DNA of 37,139 bases from Robiginitomaculum sp. GTDB lineage: Bacteria; Pseudomonadota; Alphaproteobacteria; Caulobacterales; Maricaulaceae. This document shows, piece by piece, positions 32,965 through 37,139 of this stretch; position 1 is the first letter of the stretch; each line of letters opens with the position of its first letter. The stretch lies in NCBI GenBank assembly GCA_016763315.1, contig JAESTZ010000094.1, positions 1 to 37,139 of the forward strand. Reading direction: 5' to 3'. A program made the translations under genes and the position numbers. The notes under the pieces are model-generated. The model made no database searches, was not told the origin of the DNA, and was given only the letters and a program-made list of their open reading frames with translations.

Positions 32965-33430
32965 TGATAAACCCAAAGGGGACGCTCCTGACTTCGTTTA
33001 CACTATCTATATCGCAGCCAAAGTAGAAACGGTGTGGGACGGGTTGATCAATAATGCTGTGACCAAAAAATATTGGGGTCGTCATAATAAATCAGATTGG
33101 AAAGTTGGTTCGAAATGGGAGCATACTCGAACAGATGGATCAAACATCGTTGACATTCATGGAGAGGTTTTGGAAGTTGATCCACCTCAAAAACTAGTCG
33201 TTACATGGAACGGACCTGAGGGAAACAAAAACCGGGAACCTACTCCATCAATTGTAACTTATGAACTTGTCGCTCTTGGTCCCGATACGAAGCTGACCGT
33301 AACGCACAGTAAATTGAATAAAGACTCTGCGATGCACAATGGGGTTACGCAAGGCTGGCAAGCGGTACTGTCTAATCTAAAAACCACCCTCGAAACAGGC
33401 AAACCTCTATCAAGTGAACAGTGGGGCTAA
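32954..33430 (+). CDS. SRPBCC (AHSA1-type) domain protein
   Basis: A 158-residue protein with the START-like helix-grip fold. FVYTIYIAAKVETVWDGLIN opens the domain, YWGRHNKSDWKVGSKWEH follows, and GEVLEVDPPQKLVVTWN and TKLTVTHSKLNK are family-typical strands. Such proteins have a hydrophobic cavity for lipophilic ligands, but the ligand is unknown. GAGGGA lies about nine bases before the ATG at 32954, inside the arsR 3' end, so the pair is coupled. The ArsR-SRPBCC pairing is common in bacteria. Confidence 0.88.
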   Translation: MPYNDKPKGDAPDFVYTIYIAAKVETVWDGLINNAVTKKYWGRHNKSDWKVGSKWEHTRTDGSNIVDIHGEVLEVDPPQKLVVTWNGPEGNKNREPTPSIVTYELVALGPDTKLTVTHSKLNKDSAMHNGVTQGWQAVLSNLKTTLETGKPLSSEQWG

Positions 33431-33531
33431 TTTGACAAACCCCTTGTTGAAAACTAGCGTTTGCTCCTGCGTTACAGGCCATTAGAAAATTGACCGTGAT
33501 AACTTCCCAATTCAAACAGGACGAATGAATC

Positions 33532-33548
33532 GCGAAGTTCACCTTCGC
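33532..33548. other. GCGAAG/CTTCGC hairpin
   Basis: A 6-bp perfect stem with loop TTCAC follows the SRPBCC gene by about 100 bp. It has no T-run. Its role is unknown; weak termination is possible. Confidence 0.25.
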
Positions 33549-33632
33549 AGTCGTTATCCGCTCTGCTTGTCACAGTATTTATTTTGAAGTTATGAAAAAA
33601 GACAAGCGGGTAAATCCGCAAGGAGAATTAGG

Positions 33633-34124
33633 ATGCAAACACCCATGAACACATACGCTAAAACTAGGTACGCGATTGTATTAGCAATGTCGTTATTGCT
33701 CGGTTCATGCTCCAGTTTTTCGAGCTCTGCTAGCGGTGATGCGCATATAAACTGTACACCTTGGATATCAGTCTATTATGATAAACCGAGAGAAGAACAA
33801 ATGAAGGACACTAAACTGCTAAGGTGTTTCACGCCAAGAACCGACAAGACAGTGATCTTTTTTGATGATGGTAACAATATATACCAATTTGTAGATGTGA
33901 TAAGATTGGGCGCGAGGTTTTATGCTCAGTATCTAGAAAAAGAAAAGCGAAGATATTTTTTGGTTTGGGCTGGGTACGGTTCGGCAGACAGTTATGGAAA
34001 TTATTTCGATTATGTTCTTTATGAATTAAACCCTCCTAGAAAACTAAGCGAGGGAGTTGCTGTCCGTCCCATATCTGTTTCCGAAATACTGAAAAACAAT
34101 GGTGGAGCTCCTTCGCCCAACTAG
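33633..34124 (+). CDS. Hypothetical lipoprotein
   Basis: A 163-residue protein. The signal sequence ends in the lipobox LLGSC, with the lipidated Cys at 26. The mature part has two further cysteines (INCTPW, LRCFTP) that could form a disulfide, then an aromatic-rich beta region (FFDDGNNIYQFVDVIRLGARFYAQYL, read in parts). AAGGAG precedes the ATG. I do not recognise the family. It lies in the AT-rich accessory region next to other orphan lipoproteins and toxin debris, so an immunity-type role is conceivable but not shown. Confidence 0.7.
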   Translation: MQTPMNTYAKTRYAIVLAMSLLLGSCSSFSSSASGDAHINCTPWISVYYDKPREEQMKDTKLLRCFTPRTDKTVIFFDDGNNIYQFVDVIRLGARFYAQYLEKEKRRYFLVWAGYGSADSYGNYFDYVLYELNPPRKLSEGVAVRPISVSEILKNNGGAPSPN

Positions 34125-34247
34125 GGGGGTGGGGCCATTCAAACATTCCGATATACAGGATGAGGCAGTTCTGGGGAACAAACGGATATTTTCAAGTCAA
34201 TGCAGAAGCTGCATGATCCGGGATTCAAGCAATTCATAGGTGTAATA

Positions 34248-34382
34248 ATGACTAAATACTACTACGCACCCTCGATTCGTATTGAGGCAAATATAGAAGT
34301 AAGTACGCTTGAACAAATGGGTTGGAAAAACTATTTGGGCGTCCATGATGATACACGGTTGGTCGATGAACAAATTAACTGA
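34248..34382 (+). CDS. Possible small protein overlapping the DUF1493 gene
   Basis: A 44-codon frame (MTKYYYAPSIRIEAN...) with AGGTG upstream of its ATG. Its end overlaps the DUF1493 start by 17 bases. The amino-acid composition looks plausible for a real protein, and the overlap would couple the two genes. I know no homologue, and it could be a random frame. Confidence 0.35.
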   Translation: MTKYYYAPSIRIEANIEVSTLEQMGWKNYLGVHDDTRLVDEQIN

Positions 34383-34701
34383 AATAGAGAATGAGGTTCT
34401 TGTCTTCATCAAGGAATGGACAGCATACTCGAATATTACTCCGCAAACACTAGTAGATCGTGATTTGGGTATGTATGGCACGGATTGCGTTGAGTTTTTG
34501 TCAGGTTTTTCTGAAAAATTCAAAATGAATTTTGATGTTTCCTATATTTTTGCTTTGATAAAACTGGTTAAAGATATTTATCACGGTAGAAAAATAACTT
34601 TCTTTTATAGTGTAGATGTATCTGTGGCTGATTTAATATTGTCGGCGCAAAAAGGGTATTGGTCACCGGAAGATAGCTATCATGCTAGGGTAAGGGCGTA
34701 A
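34366..34701 (+). CDS. DUF1493 family protein
   Basis: A 111-residue protein. LVDRDLGMYGTDCVEFLSGF (residues about 27-46) matches the core of DUF1493, an acyl-carrier-protein-like family with the DLG-x2-G-x-D pattern. The C-terminal DVSVADLILSAQKGYW is the other conserved block. The ATG at 34366 is preferred over three upstream in-frame ATGs because family members begin close to this point. Function is unknown. Such genes are often found in variable regions near secreted toxins, which agrees with the HINT fragments further on. Confidence 0.72.
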   Translation: MNKLTEIENEVLVFIKEWTAYSNITPQTLVDRDLGMYGTDCVEFLSGFSEKFKMNFDVSYIFALIKLVKDIYHGRKITFFYSVDVSVADLILSAQKGYWSPEDSYHARVRA

Positions 34702-34760
34702 GGCATGAGCAGTCCAGCACGTAGGCGGCGATCTGGTGAACCAGCTTCACCCACTTAGGA
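34700..34760. other. Short GC-rich patch with a palindrome
   Basis: This stretch is clearly richer in G and C than its AT-rich surroundings. It includes GGTGAA-ccagc-TTCACC (34735-34751). It may be a remnant of an inserted element or gene; I cannot identify it. Confidence 0.3.
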
Positions 34761-34782
34761 GTTTCGCTTTATCTTGCGAAAC
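34761..34782 (+). terminator. Hairpin after DUF1493, possible terminator
   Basis: GTTTCGC (34761-34767) and GCGAAAC (34776-34782) form a perfect 7-bp stem with an 8-base loop, placed between convergent genes. The following bases are T-rich only after ten bases (TTCTTTCTCATTTT), so strength is uncertain. Confidence 0.4.
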
Positions 34783-34794
34783 AACTATTCTTTC

Positions 34795-35109
34795 TCATTT
34801 TCCCCTAAAGAATTTTATTCGGAATTTTCTCCAGCAAAAAAACAGCAGTAAAGCTAAGGGGATAAAAATTATGGAAGTTAGTAATGAACTGACCAGATGC
34901 TCCGCTATTTGGCCTGCTATTAGAGTGGGATCATTTTGCCCAGCAACCGTCATATTCCACATTGCAATAATGACTATCGCAATTAGAGAAATAATGAAGT
35001 AGGCGAACAAAATTATAAAAAATGCTTTCCAAACGTTCTTGACGCGAAGCAGCATAGGCATAACTGTAGCAGCAATAATCGGGAACCAAATTAGGAAAAT
35101 TTCTACCAC
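34795..35109 (-). CDS. Small hypothetical membrane protein
   Basis: A 104-residue protein with three hydrophobic helices (about 3-20, 29-52 and 74-92) and a basic C-terminus (CWRKFRIKFFRGK). It starts at a GTG seven bases after the TPR gene stop on the same strand, so it is probably the second gene of that operon. No family is recognised. Small membrane proteins that follow a toxin tail are often immunity proteins; the toxin remnant at 35559-35662 lies just upstream. That role is inference. Confidence 0.55.
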   Translation of the reverse strand: MVEIFLIWFPIIAATVMPMLLRVKNVWKAFFIILFAYFIISLIAIVIIAMWNMTVAGQNDPTLIAGQIAEHLVSSLLTSIIFIPLALLLFFCWRKFRIKFFRGK

Positions 35110-35116
35110 TTACTTC

Positions 35117-35527
35117 TCACTTATTCTGTCCTTTTTTCTCTACATCATCATATTTCGCATTTATCTCACGCACAATTTCCACATAATCATCGCAATGGGA
35201 AATAGATTGAAACCTCCGTATTTCATCAAATGCATCATCCTTGCGATCAACTCCGAGGATATTCTCATTGTCCCAGTAGAAATGGAATAATTGCAAAGAG
35301 GCTAGCTCCCATTTAGGGGCTATTTTCACTGTTCTTTTATAATACTTTTCTGCTTCATCAAGTTGACTTAAGTTTTTTAAAGATTTTGCCAACGTAAGTA
35401 AAAATATTTTTACTTTAGGGAAATTAGACGCAAGTAGTTTTCTGAGTTTTAAGGCTTCATGCAAATTTCCTGCATCCTCAAGCGCTAAGGCTTTTTGAAA
35501 AATTGTATCAGCTTCTTCTTTATTCAA
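35117..35527 (-). CDS. Small TPR-repeat protein
   Basis: A 136-residue protein with about two tetratricopeptide repeats: AIFQ-like ADTIFQKALALEDAGNLHEA and then SLKNLSQLDEAEKYYKRTV with APKWELA. The C-terminal third is acidic and not repetitive. TTG at 35527 is the likely start (MNKEEADTIF); no ATG is available. It follows the broken HINT-toxin tail by 31 bp on the same strand and precedes a small membrane gene, as an immunity gene would. No direct evidence of function. Confidence 0.62.
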   Translation of the reverse strand: MNKEEADTIFQKALALEDAGNLHEALKLRKLLASNFPKVKIFLLTLAKSLKNLSQLDEAEKYYKRTVKIAPKWELASLQLFHFYWDNENILGVDRKDDAFDEIRRFQSISHCDDYVEIVREINAKYDDVEKKGQNK

Positions 35528-35558
35528 AATCTTTAAGGGCTTCTGGGCCAGTTTTCTT

Positions 35559-35662
35559 TCACTTGGTTAATTCGTTCAACGCATTATCAGCACGTTTCTT
35601 CTTGCAATTATGCACTAATACTTGTTGGTTGCCAACAAGTATGCCTCGAAATCGGTGGACAT
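35559..35662 (-). pseudogene. C-terminal end of a HINT domain with short toxin tail, frameshifted
   Basis: Read from 35662 downward, one frame gives STDFEAYL and the next, after a one-base loss, gives VGNQQVLVHNC, then KKKRADNALNELTK and a stop at 35559-35561. The combined text DFEAYLVGNQQVLVHNC matches the end of pretoxin-HINT domains, whose pattern is D-F-x-T-Y-x-V-G...V-L-V-H-N-C, the autocleavage junction ahead of a toxin tip. Only about 14 residues of tip remain. I am fairly sure of the motif, but the toxin type is lost. The inverted repeat at 35618-35642 lies inside this coding remnant. Confidence 0.65.
35618..35642. repeat. Perfect 11-bp inverted repeat, 3-base loop
   Basis: ATACTTGTTGG and CCAACAAGTAT flank TTG. 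It is the strongest hairpin in the window. It lies between divergent genes and inside the HINT remnant, so it may be partly a by-product of the coding text (YLVGNQQV). No T-run follows on either strand. Confidence 0.6.
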
Positions 35663-35798
35663 AAGCAAGTGTTTGCAGAAAAAGGAGAAGTAAGGAGTTT
35701 TCGTAATAGTGATGAAAAATCTGTGAGAGTCGAGAATAGTCATAGGCGTCGGAACAAAATTAAGTTCGAAAGAAAAAATCATGATGCGAGGTAATTCA

Positions 35799-36317
35799 AT
35801 GAACATTTCTAAAAGAAATATAATAGTATCGTTAACTATTCTTGTTTCGATATCGTTGGGTGCTTGTTTAAGTTCAGCAAGACACAAGGAGCAGTCTTCT
35901 GTTTTGATAGGCAAGAATAAATCCATAATTGGTGAATTGAAAAATCAAGCTAAGTACGGATCCTGCACAACAAAAGACAAAAGGAAAATATTGTTTAGTT
36001 TAGGTGATATTTTAATCCTTGAGCATTTAAATGATGTAACTGGTTTTAAATATAGCTTGAAAAAAGAGAGCTTGTTTTCATCATTTGATGGAAGAACTAA
36101 TGTGACTAGGTTAGATACTTTAATCTGCAAAGACTCAGATTGTGACCATGATTTGGATTTAGACTTGGGCTTTGTGATGTTTAAAGAAAAACCCTACATT
36201 TATTGGCAAGAAACTTATAAATACCAAGTTAAACGTCACGGGTTAATTATTGTTGATGGTTTTGACTCTAAAGTATTTTGTGATGGGAAAATTGGCGTAA
36301 CAACTATAAGTAATTAA
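35799..36317 (+). CDS. Hypothetical lipoprotein
   Basis: A 172-residue protein. The signal peptide ends in the lipobox SLGAC (Cys at 23). The mature part is lysine- and aspartate-rich, with four more cysteines, including a CKDSDCDHDLDLDLG acidic stretch. GAGG (35788-35791) is seven bases before the ATG at 35799; two upstream in-frame ATGs are less well placed. No family recognised. It is inserted, on the opposite strand, between the two HINT fragments, which suggests repeated insertion into this locus. Confidence 0.68.
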   Translation: MNISKRNIIVSLTILVSISLGACLSSARHKEQSSVLIGKNKSIIGELKNQAKYGSCTTKDKRKILFSLGDILILEHLNDVTGFKYSLKKESLFSSFDGRTNVTRLDTLICKDSDCDHDLDLDLGFVMFKEKPYIYWQETYKYQVKRHGLIIVDGFDSKVFCDGKIGVTTISN

Positions 36318-36365
36318 AAGTGGGTTACGGGTTAGGGTTCCTGTCACTGCGATTCCACTGTAACC

Positions 36366-36449
36366 TTGCAATACTAAATCACCGACTTGCAATTGCTCAA
36401 TCAAACGAAGTCTGTCCTTGGTTTGCACCAACGTACCCGCAACAAAACA
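36366..36449 (-). pseudogene. N-terminal fragment of a HINT (pretoxin intein-like) domain
   Basis: The frame from 36449 downward begins C-F-V-A-G-T-L-V-Q-T-K-D and continues with RLRLIEQLQVGDLVLQ. This is the start of the pretoxin-HINT domain of Rhs/CDI-type polymorphic toxins: catalytic Cys, the FVAGTLV strand, and the P/L-IEQLQVGD block. An in-frame stop lies four codons upstream of the Cys, and similarity ends after 28 residues, so the fragment cannot make a toxin. It lies 24 bp after the stop of the 90-residue gene on the same strand. Confidence 0.75.
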
Positions 36450-36472
36450 ATTTAATTTTTAATATATTTTAC

Positions 36473-36744
36473 TTATAAACGATTATTGCCATTTTTTAGT
36501 TCAGCTTTCAATTTTTTCACCTCAGCAATTAAGTCGGGAACATCCTGTCTCGCAGAAGCAATAAAGTCTTGGTCTGCCTGAGTTGCTCCAATTAGCTCGA
36601 TGTCATCGTCATTTTTACAGTCAACTGATACTGTTATAGTGCTTGAACCTCCTAAAAAATCGCGTCCTTCAATGTACGATGTCCATGGTCCCTTGCGCGT
36701 TCGTTGAGAGCGTTGTTCAATTTTTTTAATTCTTCTTCTGTCAT
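36473..36744 (-). pseudogene. 90-residue conserved hypothetical gene with -1 frameshift at an A7 run
   Basis: The ATG at 36744 (AGGAA upstream) starts MTEEELKK, but that frame ends after 31 codons. Shifting -1 at the seven A's (36721-36727) gives KIEQRSQRTRKGPW, TSYIEGRDFLGGSS, DIELIGATQADQDFIASARQ and DVPDLIAEVKKLK up to a TAA at 36473-36475, 90 residues in all. The GPW...YIEGRD and GATxADQDFIAxARQD blocks belong to a hypothetical family I recall. The shift falls exactly on A_AAA_AAA in the Lys-Lys codons. Thus it is a frameshifted pseudogene, a homopolymer sequencing error, or a gene using -1 slippage. Confidence 0.65.
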
Positions 36745-36809
36745 TTATTTGGGTTCCTTATTGTCGGAGTAAATAGCTCTTCTACTTTTTCTGGTGTAAT
36801 ACCACACAT
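36741..36809 (-). CDS. Possible short ORF coupled to the 90-residue gene
   Basis: ATG at 36809 opens MCGITPEKVEELFTPTIRNPNK, 22 residues, and its TGA overlaps the next ATG (ATGA, 36741-36744). The same frame is open upstream to about 36965 with hydrophobic, gene-like text (LLLVVTSPT), so it may instead be the 3' end of a truncated gene. No homologue recognised. Confidence 0.3.
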   Translation of the reverse strand: MCGITPEKVEELFTPTIRNPNK

Positions 36810-36931
36810 CGTATAATGCTTTGAATTATTAGCAGTGGGAGAAGTAACAACAAGCAATAGTGGGAATCTAGGTTGGGATAAAATCCACCCCGTCAATAAA
36901 TATAATTTAGTTTCAATAGTTGCCCAGAAAA

Positions 36932-36950
36932 TGGCAAGGAGACAGGGATT
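36932..36950 (-). repeat. Partial copy of the tRNA-Ser(CGA) 3' end, att-like
   Basis: The 19 bases at 36932-36950 match 37064-37082 (CCA end and T-arm side of the tRNA) at 16 of 19 positions. Twelve in a row are identical: GAGACAGGGATT at 36939-36950 and 37071-37082. Both have the same orientation. Short repeats of a tRNA 3' end mark integrase attachment sites. The 114 bp between the copies hold no gene. Confidence 0.55.
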
Positions 36951-37063
36951 GACGCGCTATGCGCGCCGTATCTGCGCGGCAAGCCGATTGTTGTCGAAAA
37001 GAGCTCGTCCACCACTTCTGCTCCACCACCGCTTAAACCGACTTTGGCCGGTTTTAGCAGCGC

Positions 37064-37139
37064 TGGCGGAGAGACAGGGATTCGAACCCTGGGAACGTTC
37101 ACACGCTCAACGGTTTTCGAGACCGCCCCATTCGACCAC
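37064..37139 (-). tRNA. tRNA-Ser (anticodon CGA), partial at window end
   Basis: On the minus strand the visible part runs from the D-arm (GTGGTCGAATGGGGCGG) through the anticodon loop CTCGAAA (CGA, reading TCG), the long variable arm, and the T-arm GGGTTCGAATCCC. It ends with acceptor TCTCTCC, G and an encoded CCA at 37064-37066. About 14 bases of the 5' end lie outside the window. A hairpin AAACCG / CGGTTT follows its 3' end. Confidence 0.93.

Noticed and set aside
35615-35926. 103-codon minus-strand frame opposite the lipoprotein
   Set aside because: Most of it is antisense to the lipoprotein; only its last residues (DFEAY) belong to the HINT remnant, which is listed separately.
36893-37102. 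69-codon minus-strand frame ending in the tRNA region
   Set aside because: Its start lies inside tRNA-Ser; texts like RIPVSPP are the usual false translation of a tRNA-Ser 3' end.
1-37139. CRISPR array, rRNA operon, riboswitch or phage gene set
   Set aside because: No regularly spaced repeats, rRNA sequence or recognised aptamer were seen, and no structural phage genes or integrase are present.

Overview
The window looks like a chromosomal segment of an alphaproteobacterium of moderate GC content. The evidence is the tail-to-head order radA-cvpA-purF-SDR, the YfgM/BamB/Der trio, NnrU, DUF6249 and ECF-sigma genes, and an IS6-type transposase clade I associate with Alphaproteobacteria. I cannot name the genus.  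Layout: (1) 1-182 is the 3' end of guaA. (2) 206-1609 is a small insert: a Phd/VapC-type toxin-antitoxin operon with a near-consensus promoter, then a gene with a HEPN-like R-x4-H motif. (3) 1693-3626 holds NnrU, a DUF6249 membrane protein, an ECF sigma factor and a small membrane protein that may be its anti-sigma factor. (4) 3732-7356 is the envelope/ribosome housekeeping set yfgM-like, bamB and der. (5) 7385-11673, minus strand, is radA, cvpA, purF and an SDR. (6) 11922-19615 is a Wzx/Wzy-type polysaccharide locus. A P-loop ATPase and an O-antigen ligase/polymerase lie on the plus strand; a glycan phosphotransferase, a flippase, two GT2 enzymes and a polysaccharide deacetylase lie on the minus strand, the last four joined by ATGA overlaps. 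(7) 19827-20711 is tRNA-Ser(GCT), a patch of repeated ACAGGGAAA motifs and a decayed IS6-family element.  (8) 20736-32208 is the most interesting functional block: a MocR/GabR-like regulator, a nitrilase-superfamily amidohydrolase, a TonB-dependent receptor, a secreted beta-lactamase-fold serine hydrolase, an MFS transporter, GabT and GabD, all on the plus strand and mostly overlapping or closely spaced. I infer uptake and catabolism of a GABA-releasing compound: outer-membrane import, periplasmic cleavage, inner-membrane import, cytoplasmic deamidation, then GABA to succinate semialdehyde to succinate. The regulator has lost the PLP-binding lysine and tyrosine of GabR and carries an extra C-terminal domain, so it probably does not sense a PLP-GABA aldimine in the known way.  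(9) 32632-33430 is an ArsR/SRPBCC pair with an operator-like palindrome at its promoter. (10) 33633-37063 is an AT-rich accessory region of two lipoproteins, a DUF1493 protein, a TPR protein with a membrane protein, and several broken pieces. These include two recognisable fragments of a HINT (pretoxin intein-like) domain and a frameshifted 90-residue gene at an A7 run. The region ends at tRNA-Ser(CGA), whose 3' end is partly repeated 132 bp away. I read this as the debris of a polymorphic-toxin locus or island at a tRNA integration site.
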